Source of the DNA: RPQJ01 sp963696545 | GTDB lineage: Bacteria > Pseudomonadota > Gammaproteobacteria > Steroidobacterales > Steroidobacteraceae | Assembly (NCBI GenBank): GCA_963696545.1 | Contig: CAVOKQ010000004.1 | Coordinates: 1-47,827, forward strand | Direction of reading: 5' to 3' | Length of the DNA: 47,827 bases | Shown here: one piece after another, positions 1 through 7,642 of the stretch | How positions within the stretch are numbered: the first letter of the stretch is position 1 | Layout of the letters: each line of letters begins with the position of its first letter | Position numbers and translations under genes: made by a program | The notes under the pieces: generated by a model | What the model was told of the DNA's origin: nothing | The model's input: the letters and a program-made list of their open reading frames with translations, nothing else | Databases searched by the model: none

Positions 1-730
1 CGCGCGTCGTGTTCTTCGAGTACTCGAGCTTGCCGTCGAGGATCAGTTCCTCGAGCGGCTTCCATCGCAGCGCCAGGCGCCCCAGGTCGTCGCGCTGGTG
101 CGGCGAAAGCAGTCCGCTGGCACTATTCGTCATGTAACCGTCGAGTTCGCGCCACCTGCCGGCGACGCGCGCGGCCAGTGTCTCGCCGAACGGCATATTG
201 ACGACACCGGTGATGGCCGTTTCTTCGTGCTCGAATTCGTAGTACGCGTCCACCGACGCCTCGAAATCGGGCTGCGGCTTGCGCGTGACGACGCCGAATG
301 CGCCCGCGATCGCGTTCTTGCCGAAGTGCGTCGACTGCGGGCCCTTCAGGATCTCGATGCGTTCAACGTCGACAAACCCCGACCTCGACGATCGTGAACT
401 GCCGAACCAGACGCCGTCGACAAAGACAGGCGCCGACTGTTCGAAACCGAAATTCAGGCCAGACGCGATGCCGCGAATCGACAGCACGTCGAGCAGCCCG
501 GCAGGACCGATCTTGATGCCTGGCAGCGTCAGGTCTTCCCAGCGCGTGACCGCGAGTTCGTCGAGCCGCAGGCCGCCGATGACGGTGACGCTGAGCGGCA
601 CGTCGGCGAGTGGCTCCTCGATCCGGCGCGCCGTGACGACCACTTGCTCGAGCGAAGCCCGGTCCGTTTCGGCGTGGGCCGTCCCGGCAAAGGCGATCCC
701 CAGCAGATACAGGGCCCTGATTGCTTCCAA
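1..730 (-). CDS. TonB-dependent outer-membrane receptor, N-terminal fragment (runs off window)
   Basis: The minus-strand frame is open from about 730 to the window edge, giving roughly 243 residues. It starts with a signal peptide (MEAIRALYLLGIAFAGTAHA, read from a TTG start), followed by a TonB-box-like stretch LEQVVVTARR and a plug domain: PLADVPLSVTVI, GIKIGPAGLLDVLSIRG, VERIEILKGPQSTHFGKNA and GVVTRKP. The plug sequence VERIEILKGPQS is diagnostic of TonB-dependent receptors, which import siderophores, vitamins or glycans across the outer membrane. The substrate cannot be told because the barrel lies outside the window. No ATG is available upstream before an in-frame stop. TTG at 730 has a GGGGGA purine run about 5 bases upstream; TTG at 751 is an alternative with worse spacing. 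No partner transporter is visible nearby. Confidence 0.85.
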   Translation of the reverse strand, partial: MEAIRALYLLGIAFAGTAHAETDRASLEQVVVTARRIEEPLADVPLSVTVIGGLRLDELAVTRWEDLTLPGIKIGPAGLLDVLSIRGIASGLNFGFEQSAPVFVDGVWFGSSRSSRSGFVDVERIEILKGPQSTHFGKNAIAGAFGVVTRKPQPDFEASVDAYYEFEHEETAITGVVNMPFGETLAARVAGRWRELDGYMTNSASGLLSPHQRDDLGRLALRWKPLEELILDGKLEYSKNTTR

Positions 731-845
731 GCCGTCCCCCGCCGCTTCCAACCCCCCGCTGAGGTCTCGCAGCAATCTAGCGGAGTGCTGCGATGGCGAT
801 CGAGATTAGCACGAGGCGTGGCGCCGGAGCCTGGCGGGTTTGGTC

Positions 846-1374
846 TCACTTAGCGGCGGCCCGGGAACGAAGTTCGCCGAGCATCGTCTGCGCATCGACG
901 TGACTGCCAATCAAATAGACGCATTTCGCGGGGCGCAATGCAAGCAGTCTCTCTCTGAACGCAGGTGTCCAGAATCTGTCCGAGAGCCTCAGGAAACTTG
1001 TAGCTATCGATCGTGGACTTGGCGAGGGGACTTCCATCGGGCCATCCGAGCGGATTGCTGAACGGGCTCATGAGAAATCGCTTGGTTACCCACCAGTAGT
1101 GAGTGATTGCTGGACGTTCGACATAGACCAAGACGCCCGCTGCCGCGAGCAGGTCCTTGAAGGACTGGAGCGTGCCAAAGCCGTCTATCACCCATCTTTG
1201 CCTGGTGAGGATCTCCGAGTGCCGGTGAAGGAAGACATCATCGGGAACCTTGGCGCCCCGCTCGGAGAACTGGAGTAGATCCAGATGGTGCAACGGAAGC
1301 CCGGTGCAGCGCGCGATCTGCAAGGCGAGCGTCGACTTTCCGCCACCTGGTTTTCCAAAGACTGCGACCTTCAT
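846..1374 (-). CDS. P-loop NTPase, FlaR/topology-modulation-like small kinase (frameshifted)
   Basis: The N-terminus carries a Walker A motif (VAVFGKPGGGKSTLA, residues 4-18), followed by HHLDLLQF and RWVIDGF, the layout of adenylate-kinase-like 'DNA topology modulation protein FlaR' NTPases; the physiological substrate of that family is not well defined. The first frame is family-like through KSTIDSYKF (about 990). The expected C-terminal helix region (RFWTPAFRERLLAL, then VYLIGSHVDAQTMLGEL) continues in the next frame and ends at 846. Removing one base near 990-995 would give a continuous protein of about 175 residues, the usual family length. Without that correction the product has a scrambled tail ending at 850. 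The damage may be real or a base-calling error. The gene stands alone, with about 115 bases to the receptor downstream. Confidence 0.7.
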
Positions 1375-1545
1375 TGCAAGTCAGGAAAGTTCTCTTTGGA
1401 CCGTAGAAATTCCGATCGTAAGCCTAACGGCGAAGATGAACGCGCCGACAACATGCCACACGGTCACAATGCTGTCACAGCGCAAATTGCAAGGCGCAGG
1501 ATTGCTGTAGGCGACCTCGGAATACGATGTCGCAGGGGGTGCCAG

Positions 1546-1610
1546 AAAACAGAACGGCCCCGGAGGGGCCGTTAATTTCGAATGCGTTGGTGGGGGCCTG
1601 GTGCCGATCC
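1546..1610. repeat. Terminator/tRNA-3'-end repeat, degenerate copy C
   Basis: The same architecture as copies A (2458-2508) and B (7476-7527): a GGCCCC/GGGGCC hairpin, then a TTCGA-like spacer, then TGG-T-G-GGGGGC. Beyond that it resembles copy A (GGGGGCCTGGTGCCG against GGGGGCCTGCTACCG). It is diverged at many positions, so it could be an older duplicate. Confidence 0.4.
1553..1573 (-). terminator. Rho-independent terminator downstream of the nucleotidyltransferase-like gene
   Basis: A 9-bp perfect stem, AACGGCCCC with GGGGCCGTT, and a 3-base loop. Read on the minus strand it is followed by the T-rich tract TCTGTTTTC. It is the terminator half of repeat copy C. Confidence 0.65.
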
Positions 1611-1750
1611 GGGCAATCCCAGTGATCGGGCGTACTGTCTCCAACCCTTCAATCCGCGTCGCCGATGAGTTATTCGATGGCTTTCACCGTGTCGCGACCG
1701 AACCGCTGCGCCAACCGACGCAACAACTCCACATCAAGTGACCCGCGATC

Positions 1751-2434
1751 CTACTCGATGACTGCACGGGCATCGGCCAGATCCACGGGTCCGCCGGCGA
1801 ACACCTTCATGGCAATGAAGTCCTCGCGACTTACGATCTCCAGCGTCGATCCAGCGAGGGCGACTTGTCGCGTACGGTCCATCGGCTCCGGGTCCATCCC
1901 GCGCAGGCCGATCAACAGGTCGACTCGATTGCCAAGGCGGTCCTTTATCTCGAGCAGCCCGGGAATCGGGTCATCGACGTCGCCAGTCCTGAGCGCGGCC
2001 TCATAGCCCTCCTCGATCAGGGACTGGCGCAAGTCCTGCGCCTCCCTAATCTGCAGCGCTACGATAGCGTCGGCATCGAGACTGGCCCGAACGACGCCGT
2101 ACACCGCCGCAGCCATGGCGCCGACCACCGCGTATCGAACACCTTGCGTGGCAAGCGACTCGGCAACGTCGACCATCAACAGCGCCGACTGTCCCGCCGC
2201 GTTAGCCCGCATTCGGGGACACTGCGCCTCGATGCGGCCGGGGGCCGACGCCAGGGGCGTTGCGAGCTGCGCCATCAGCTGGCAATGGGCCAGAAACGCG
2301 GCCAGCCGCTGTTCTGGGGTCATGCGCTTGACATCATCGTGGAGGCTGCGGCGAGCAGCATCGGCCAATCGCGATCCCATGTGGCGATGTGAAACCGACA
2401 GGCGGACGGTGTCAAGAAGCAGTGCGACGAACAT
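1751..2434 (-). CDS. Nucleotidyltransferase-like protein with premature stop
   Basis: The central domain reads VDVAESLATQGVRYAVVGA, VRASLDADAIVAL, DVDDPIPGLLEI and RVDLLIGLRG, then DFIAMKVFAGGPVDLADARAVIE. This is the Pol-beta-like nucleotidyltransferase/DUF6036-type fold (G-x-x-A, D-x-D acidic pair) often found in antitoxin or antidefence neighbourhoods; its target is unknown. A short N-terminal segment (SRLADAARRSLHDDVKRMTPEQRLAAFLAH) is of the kind that usually precedes such genes and here is fused in frame. A TAG at 1751-1753 interrupts the expected tail: the same frame continues family-like for 26 codons (RGSLDVELLRRLAQRFGRDT) to a TAA at 1670. The product is therefore truncated or decayed. 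ATG 2434 was chosen because the frame upstream of it is only the antisense of repeat copy A; 2380 is an alternative. No cognate toxin or antitoxin gene is recognised beside it. Confidence 0.6.
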   Translation of the reverse strand: MFVALLLDTVRLSVSHRHMGSRLADAARRSLHDDVKRMTPEQRLAAFLAHCQLMAQLATPLASAPGRIEAQCPRMRANAAGQSALLMVDVAESLATQGVRYAVVGAMAAAVYGVVRASLDADAIVALQIREAQDLRQSLIEEGYEAALRTGDVDDPIPGLLEIKDRLGNRVDLLIGLRGMDPEPMDRTRQVALAGSTLEIVSREDFIAMKVFAGGPVDLADARAVIE

Positions 2435-2457
2435 GCGTGGATCTGTTGAGCCCGGAC

Positions 2458-2508
2458 AGCAAAACGGCCCCAGAGGGGCCGTTGCTTCGATTCGATGGTA
2501 GCGGGGGC
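2458..2508. repeat. Terminator plus initiator-tRNA 3'-end duplication, copy A (att-like)
   Basis: About 51 bases match 7476-7527 almost exactly: the AGCAAAACGGCCC arm, a 4-base loop that differs, GGGGCCGTT, then GCTTCGATTCGATGG and TAGCGGGGGC. The last 13 bases are the 3' end of the initiator tRNA gene, but no tRNA body follows. This is the pattern left by site-specific integration into a tRNA 3' end; the copy would be the distal attachment site. Confidence 0.6.
2463..2483 (-). terminator. Rho-independent terminator in repeat copy A
   Basis: A 9-bp stem AACGGCCCC / GGGGCCGTT with a 3-base loop. On the minus strand it is followed by TTTTGCTG. It lies about 270 bases downstream of the RND permease stop and is the first terminator-like structure seen there. 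Confidence 0.6.
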
Positions 2509-2749
2509 CTGCTACCGGTCCAAGCAACACCGTTGCTGAGGCAACACTCTGTAGAACTATCAACCACTTAGCGCACTGCAGCAGGTCTCGCAGCAGCGAA
2601 CCAACTGGGGCTGTTAGCTGGCGCGCACCCGATGCCGTCAACCTCGAAGCCCGCTGATGGTCACCTGTTCATCAAGGCTGGTTACCGATGCCACGGAACC
2701 CCCGGGAGGCTGGGATCGAGGTGCTCGAGTGGCACGTCCGCGACTACCT

Positions 2750-5700
2750 TCAACCGCTGGTGGCCAGGGTCAAGTTGCCGCGCTGCCGCTGCCATGGCGC
2801 CGGATAGGCCTCAAACCCGTCCGGAACTGCGAAACCCTTCACTCGTGCCGCACGCTCTACCGGATGCTCGGCAGGTGCGAGATTGAGCAGCCAACGCGCC
2901 GCGCGATACAGGAAACGCAGCAACGTCAGGGTCAGCAAGCCTTCGACAAACGTCACGACGAAAGCCACGAGCGGATTGCCCAACGCTGCGCGCGCCCTGA
3001 ACTTGAGCTTCGCTCGCTCGCTCGCAATCTCTATGCTGTCGTAGAAGCTCGGGATCACCAGCAACGTGAGCGCGGTCGAGGTAAGGACCCCACCGATGAT
3101 GGCCACCGCCATCGGCCGATAGAATTCACCGCCTTCGCCCAGCCCGATCGCCACCGGCACCATGCCCGCGACGAGCGCGAACGTAGTCATCAGGATCGGG
3201 CGCAGTCGCATGCGGCCCGCGTGCATCAACGCCTCCTCTCGATCGACACCCTGGGCCTCTTCCCTGCGTGCGCAGTCGAGCAGCAGAATGGCGTTTTTTG
3301 CGACCAGCCCCATCAGCATGATGACGCCGATCAAGCTCATCAGGTTGAGCGTTCCACCAGTCACGAGCAGCGCGAGCACCACGCCGATCAGCGACAGCGG
3401 CAGCGACAACATCACCGGCAAAGGCGCTGTAAAGGAGCCGAACTGCATGACCAGCACCAGGTACATGACGCCGATACCGAGGACGAGCGCAGTGAGCATC
3501 TCGCTGAATATCTCAGCCTGGTCGCGCGAAGCGCCACCCAGGGTCAGGCCGTAACCGTTCGGAAACTCGATGGCTTTCGCGATTTTCATGGCGTCGGCGG
3601 TGACTTCGCCCGCAGCGCGCCCCTCTACGTTTGCGGAGACAGTAACCGTGCGCCTGCCATCCAGATGCTGGATCTTCGCCGGCCCCTTGTCGAGCGTGAC
3701 GGTTGCGATCTGCTCGAGCGGCACCATCATGTTGGTGCCGGCCACCGCGACGGGGAGGTGCTCGATATTGCTGGCTGTAACCCGATCTTCGGCGCGCAGG
3801 CGTACCGCGACGTCGCGCGATTCGCCCACCGGGTCTACCCAGTCGCCGACCTCCACTCCGGCGAACGCCACCCGCAAGGCCTGCGCGGCATCACTCATGG
3901 AGATCCCGAGCTGGTTGGCCAATCCGCGATCGAGCTCGATGCGGAGTTCGTCCTTGGGATCCTGTTCGGAGAGGCCCACATCGACTGCCCCCGGGATGCC
4001 ACGCATCTTCTCCATGTACGCGTTGGTGATCTCCATGAGACGGCGCGAATCGTCGCCGTAGAACTGGATCTGCACCGGCTTCTGTGCGCCGTTGTTCAGA
4101 TCGTCGAGCACGACGTATTCGGCCCCGACCAGTTGCTTGAGCAGCACGCGCAGTGCGGCCGCGACTTCGACGGCGGATCGGCTGCGGTCCCGGCTCTTGC
4201 CTATGTCGACGTAGATGCGGCCGCCGCCTGCGTTCACCCGGCTGTTGGTGGCCACGGTTTCAGGCATCGAGCGCGCGAGCTCCGCTGCCTTCTCGACCTT
4301 GCCGCGGGCGTATTCGAGACTGGCGCTCGATGGAGTCCGTACTTCGACCGCTATCATGCCGTAGTCCGACTTCGGCAGGAATTCGCTTCCGCCGATGGTG
4401 GCCTGCAATACGAGGGCCAATGCCAGGGTAAGCACTGCAATCCCGGCCATCCACTTGCGGTGATGCAGGGCCCAGGAAATGACCCTGCCGTAACGGTCTG
4501 CCTGATGATCGAACCAACGATTGAATTGCTGCAGATACTTCCCAAGGCCGCGGCGCTCGCTGTGGGCATAGCCGGGCGGATCGCCCCAGTAGGCCGACAG
4601 CATCGGGTCGAGCGTGAAGGAAATAAGCAGACTGACCAGCACCGAAGTCACGACGGTGACGCCGAATGGCCGGAACCACTCGCCGGCGCTGCCGCCCATG
4701 AACGCCACCGGAACGAATACCGCCACGATGGAGAACGTCGTCGCGGTGACGGCGAGCCCGATCTCCGCCGTTCCGTTGCGCGCGGCGGTGACGCGGTCCT
4801 CGCCGCGCTCCATGTGGCGGACGATGTTCTCACGCACCACGATCGCATCGTCGATGAGCACGCCGATCGCCAGCGACAGTCCCAGCAGAGTCATGAAGTT
4901 CAGCGTAAAACCTGCGGCCCACACCGCAATGAATGCCGCAATGACCGAGGTCGGCAGCGACAGGCTCGTAATCAGCGTCGAACGCCAGGAGTTCAGGAAG
5001 GCGTACACGACGAAAATCGTCAGCACGGCGCCGAAGATCAGTGCCTCGACGACGTTGCGCAGCGAGCTGGAGGCATCCTCGCCACCGTCCATGGTCACGT
5101 CGAGCTGGGTCCCCTCCGGCAGGGTCTCGTTGATCTCGGCTACTTCCTTGCGAACGAGCTCGGCCACGCTTACGGTGCTCGCCTCGCGCGAGCGGATCAC
5201 GGACACACCCACGTTTGGGTGGCCGTTGCGCAGGCTGAAGGTCTCAGGCTCTGCAAAGCCGTCTTCGACCGTCGCCACCTGGCCCAGCCGAACGATTTCG
5301 TTGCCAGCGCGCCTGACCACGACGTCGTTGAATTCGGCCGGTGATTCGATGCGTCCGACCAGCCGGATGTTCTGCTCGTCGAGGACTCCCTTGACCCGAC
5401 CCACCGGCGCGGTGGTGTTCTGCGCTCGTAGCGCATTGACCACGTCGCTCACCGAAACGTTGAACTCACGCAGCTTGTCCGCGTGCAACAGCACCGACAG
5501 CTCGCGCCTCAACGAGCCTTCGACGTTGACCACGGCGACGCCGTCAAGCCCCCGCAGTCGGTCCGCTAGCACGTCTTCCGCGAGGCGCGAGATCTCGGCG
5601 TGAGTCTGCCGCTCCGACGACAGCGCCAGCTGCATGATCGGCTGCGCGGACGGATCGATGCGGTAGAGCACAGGCTCGCGCATCTCGATCGGCAACTTGT

Positions 5701-6049
5701 AGCGCACCGAAGCGATGGCGTTGCGGATCTCGTCGGCTGCCTCCGTCATTTCCTTCTTGAAGTCAAAGATGATGACGATGCGGGCGTTGCCTTCCGAGGA
5801 CGTCGAGCGGATCTCGTAGACCTGCGGAATGCTCTGCAGCGCCTTCTCGACGCGGTTGACGATCTCCCGCTCCACGGTTTCCGGCGATGCGCCCGGATAA
5901 GGAAAATTGACCACCATCACCGGCTGATCGACGTCAGGAATCTGGTTGACACGCAGATTCTTCAGCGCCAGCAACCCGAGACACATGAGCACGATGACGA
6001 TCGCAACCGTGGTCACTGGCTGCTTGATGCTGAAATCGGACAGGAACAT
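2750..6049 (-). CDS. RND efflux transporter permease, HAE1 family
   Basis: A 1099-residue inner-membrane proton/drug antiporter of the AcrB/MexB superfamily, expected to work with the adaptor encoded just upstream. It opens with MFLSDFSIKQPVTTVAIVIV (TM1) and has the large periplasmic porter loops (NFPYPGASPETVEREIVNRV, RIDPSAQPIMQLALSS). TM4 carries the Asp pair GVLIDDAIVVREN of the proton relay; later GLVAKNAILLLD carries the matching TM10 lysine. The duplicated hydrophobic halves are complete. The C-terminus is longer than usual: an additional hydrophobic/amphipathic helix (FVVTFVEGLLTLTLLRFLYR) and about 50 further residues. The start lies 3 bases from the adaptor stop, indicating co-transcription. 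No outer-membrane factor gene or local repressor is adjacent, so a TolC-type channel must come from elsewhere. Substrates cannot be predicted. Confidence 0.95.
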   Translation of the reverse strand: MFLSDFSIKQPVTTVAIVIVLMCLGLLALKNLRVNQIPDVDQPVMVVNFPYPGASPETVEREIVNRVEKALQSIPQVYEIRSTSSEGNARIVIIFDFKKEMTEAADEIRNAIASVRYKLPIEMREPVLYRIDPSAQPIMQLALSSERQTHAEISRLAEDVLADRLRGLDGVAVVNVEGSLRRELSVLLHADKLREFNVSVSDVVNALRAQNTTAPVGRVKGVLDEQNIRLVGRIESPAEFNDVVVRRAGNEIVRLGQVATVEDGFAEPETFSLRNGHPNVGVSVIRSREASTVSVAELVRKEVAEINETLPEGTQLDVTMDGGEDASSSLRNVVEALIFGAVLTIFVVYAFLNSWRSTLITSLSLPTSVIAAFIAVWAAGFTLNFMTLLGLSLAIGVLIDDAIVVRENIVRHMERGEDRVTAARNGTAEIGLAVTATTFSIVAVFVPVAFMGGSAGEWFRPFGVTVVTSVLVSLLISFTLDPMLSAYWGDPPGYAHSERRGLGKYLQQFNRWFDHQADRYGRVISWALHHRKWMAGIAVLTLALALVLQATIGGSEFLPKSDYGMIAVEVRTPSSASLEYARGKVEKAAELARSMPETVATNSRVNAGGGRIYVDIGKSRDRSRSAVEVAAALRVLLKQLVGAEYVVLDDLNNGAQKPVQIQFYGDDSRRLMEITNAYMEKMRGIPGAVDVGLSEQDPKDELRIELDRGLANQLGISMSDAAQALRVAFAGVEVGDWVDPVGESRDVAVRLRAEDRVTASNIEHLPVAVAGTNMMVPLEQIATVTLDKGPAKIQHLDGRRTVTVSANVEGRAAGEVTADAMKIAKAIEFPNGYGLTLGGASRDQAEIFSEMLTALVLGIGVMYLVLVMQFGSFTAPLPVMLSLPLSLIGVVLALLVTGGTLNLMSLIGVIMLMGLVAKNAILLLDCARREEAQGVDREEALMHAGRMRLRPILMTTFALVAGMVPVAIGLGEGGEFYRPMAVAIIGGVLTSTALTLLVIPSFYDSIEIASERAKLKFRARAALGNPLVAFVVTFVEGLLTLTLLRFLYRAARWLLNLAPAEHPVERAARVKGFAVPDGFEAYPAPWQRQRGNLTLATSG

Positions 6050-6052
6050 GAC

Positions 6053-7201
6053 CTATCGCTCCGCAGTCACGGTCGTGTTCTCCGGGCTGCCGGCGAGCCG
6101 TGCGGGTTGTCCGTCCTTCAGGCTCGAGCCCGGATGGCGCAGCACGCTGTCACCAGCAGCGAGACCGCCGTTGACGACGTACTGTCCTGTGCGTGCATCG
6201 CGGAGGCCGAGATCGAGCTTTACCTTCTGCACGGTGCCGTTCTTGACGCGCCATGCGAAGGCGCTGTCGCCCTCATGCACCACCGATGCCGAAGGAACGG
6301 TAAGCGACTTTGCGCTGCGCGTCTCGACGCGCCCCTCGGCATATAACCCGGTCACGCCGGGCTGCTGTTTCGGATCGTCGAAGCGCACCAGAACCTCGAC
6401 CTGGCGGGTCGCGGCGTTCGCGGCCGGATTCACGCGCGTCACCGTGCCGGCAACGTCGGTATCGGCAAAGCCTTGAATGCGGAAGCTGACGCGCTGACCC
6501 GCGGCCACCTGCCCGATGCTGTCGGCCGATACTCGGCCTTCGAAGCGCAGGCTGGTCGGATCGATGATCTGCATGAGTTCCTTGCCGACCGACGCCGTGT
6601 CACCGGCGGAAACCTTCCGCTCGCTGACGATTCCGTCAAACGGTGCACGCACTTCGGTACGCTCCAGTTGCTGGCGCGCGGTGACCTCGCGTGTGCGCGC
6701 CGCAGCTCGCTCGCTTTGCGCGTTGTTGCGCTGAGTCTCGGCGTCCTCGAGCTGCTGCATCGCGACCATGCCTGTCTCGCGCAACTTGATCATGCGCTGG
6801 TATTGACGCTCCGCCTGTTCGAAGGCCTGCGAGGCCGCGCGCGCTGAAGCCTCTGCGGCCGTCAGGCTGTCGCGGATAGCGTTCGGGTCGAGACGCACGA
6901 GCAGATCCCCGCGACGGACCGGATCGCCGTTCTCCTTGAGCACTGACAGGACTACCGCAGACACTTCGGCACGCAGGTCGGCGCGACGCTCCGCTTCGAC
7001 GGACCCAGTGATAGAAGGCCCGGACGCGAGCGCACTGTTGCTCACCGTAACCAGGTCTTCGGGAGACACCAGCAGGGCAACCGCCTCCGCCTCCTCGGGC
7101 GTGTGGTCGGCTCCTTTGCTGCAGGCGCCGAGACTCAGCAGGGAATAGGCGAGGACAACAACTGCACCGGCACGGCAGGCATTTGTAAATTGTGTCGACA
7201 A
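6053..7201 (-). CDS. RND efflux periplasmic adaptor lipoprotein (membrane fusion protein)
   Basis: A 382-residue adaptor linking the inner-membrane permease to an outer-membrane channel. An N-terminal lipoprotein signal ends in the lipobox LLSLGAC (Cys27, Ser at +2, compatible with outer-leaflet sorting). It is followed by a barrel-sandwich half (SVLKENGDPVRRGDLLVRLD), a coiled-coil hairpin rich in Ala/Gln/Arg (about residues 110-175), the second lipoyl half (LERTEVRAPFDGIVSERKVSAGD) and beta-barrel/membrane-proximal domains (SFRIQGFADTDVAGTVTRVNP, VTGLYAEGRV). The start is TTG at 7199-7201 with GAGGA about 8 bases upstream; no ATG fits. It leads an apparent two-gene operon with the permease. 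Confidence 0.93.
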   Translation of the reverse strand: MSTQFTNACRAGAVVVLAYSLLSLGACSKGADHTPEEAEAVALLVSPEDLVTVSNSALASGPSITGSVEAERRADLRAEVSAVVLSVLKENGDPVRRGDLLVRLDPNAIRDSLTAAEASARAASQAFEQAERQYQRMIKLRETGMVAMQQLEDAETQRNNAQSERAAARTREVTARQQLERTEVRAPFDGIVSERKVSAGDTASVGKELMQIIDPTSLRFEGRVSADSIGQVAAGQRVSFRIQGFADTDVAGTVTRVNPAANAATRQVEVLVRFDDPKQQPGVTGLYAEGRVETRSAKSLTVPSASVVHEGDSAFAWRVKNGTVQKVKLDLGLRDARTGQYVVNGGLAAGDSVLRHPGSSLKDGQPARLAGSPENTTVTAER

Positions 7202-7475
7202 TCAGTATTCCTCAGCCAGATCCGATTTTTGACTCACCGGACGACCGCAAGGTTGCACGACGCGTCAACCCATGGCCGGAGAGTCTGAGACGGGGCGTCC
7301 TTGAAGGGCTGCCGGCACACGTACCGACGGCCGACGATGGGGTCGGCAGTCTAGGCATCCATTGTTTCGATTGACATATCTTTGCGACAGCCCGTGCATT
7401 GGTCGGGTTGGCCCGGCCCATGCCGCAGTCGTGCCGAGCGTGCGGTAGAACCGACGGAGCCCTCAGTGGCCGCAA
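7202..7475. other. Leader region of the efflux operon; no gene seen
   Basis: This 274-base stretch separates the adaptor start from the repeat next to tRNA-fMet. An open frame of 87 codons exists on the minus strand but has no family-like sequence. No convincing promoter or operator dyad was recognised by eye. Confidence 0.4.
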
Positions 7476-7527
7476 AGCAAAACGGCCCTAAAGGGGCCGT
7501 TTGCTTCGATTCGATGGTAGCGGGGGC
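7476..7527. repeat. Terminator plus tRNA 3'-end repeat, copy B (resident copy)
   Basis: The resident copy at the initiator tRNA: hairpin, TTCGATTCGA spacer and the 13-base tRNA 3' end (7515-7527). Copy A at 2458-2508 repeats it with differences only in the hairpin loop and one T in the flank. Confidence 0.65.
7479..7502 (-). terminator. Rho-independent terminator of tRNA-fMet
   Basis: On the minus strand AAACGGCCC pairs with GGGCCGTTT around a short loop and ends in TTTTGC. It starts 12 bases past the tRNA 3' end. Confidence 0.75.
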
Positions 7528-7591
7528 AGGATTTGAACCTGCGACCTTCGGGTTATGAGCCCGACGAGCTGCCAGACTGCTCCACCCCGCA
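7515..7591 (-). tRNA. Initiator tRNA-fMet (CAU)
   Basis: A 77-base cloverleaf with encoded CCA. The anticodon loop is CUCAUAA, flanked by the three consecutive G:C pairs (GGG...CCC) that mark bacterial initiator tRNA. The acceptor stem has no Watson-Crick pair at position 1:72; here it is U1-U72 rather than the C1-A72 of E. coli, while 2-71 onward pair normally. It is transcribed from its own strong promoter just downstream of nuoN. In relatives as I recall them, rimP-nusA-infB follows this tRNA; here the efflux island follows. Confidence 0.95.
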
Positions 7592-7603
7592 ATCGAGCCG
7601 CGC

Positions 7604-7632
7604 ATTATACGGGCGCGGCCTCCCAATATCAA
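7604..7632 (-). promoter_or_regulatory. Sigma-70 promoter of tRNA-fMet
   Basis: On the minus strand TTGATA (7627-7632) is followed by a 17-base spacer and a perfect TATAAT (7604-7609), ending 12 bases before the tRNA 5' end. It lies between the nuoN stop and the tRNA. Confidence 0.8.
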
Positions 7633-7642
7633 ACTAGCCCGA

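Larger units (their letters stand above)
1375..1750. other. Intergenic segment with degenerate gene tail and repeat copy C
   Basis: No intact gene is visible. The right part (1649-1750) is the leftover C-terminal reading frame of the nucleotidyltransferase-like gene. The middle (1546-1610) is a degenerate copy of the terminator repeat described separately. The left part (1375-1545) shows no recognisable coding or promoter signal. Confidence 0.5.
2435..2749. other. Intergenic region between RND permease and nucleotidyltransferase-like gene
   Basis: Contains repeat copy A and its terminator. A small palindrome (GGTAGC...GCTACC) closes the tRNA-derived end. The rest (2520-2749) holds no convincing gene; short frames here lack family resemblance and run into the RND 3' end. 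Confidence 0.45.

Noticed and set aside
1381..1644. 87-codon minus-strand frame between the P-loop gene and the nucleotidyltransferase
   Set aside because: It translates the terminator repeat copy C and has no protein-like conservation.
2495..2520. Copy A as a functional tRNA gene
   Set aside because: Only the 13-base 3' end is present; no anticodon arm, D arm or T arm follows.
2688..2807. Small plus-strand frame starting MPRNPREAGIEVLEW
   Set aside because: About 39 codons, runs into the antisense of the RND 3' end, no homology recognised; could be a remnant but cannot be supported.
2657..5344. 895-codon plus-strand open frame opposite the RND permease
   Set aside because: Composition is Arg/His/Gln/Asp-rich, as expected for the antisense of a GC-rich gene; no domain is visible and the opposite strand encodes a full RND protein.
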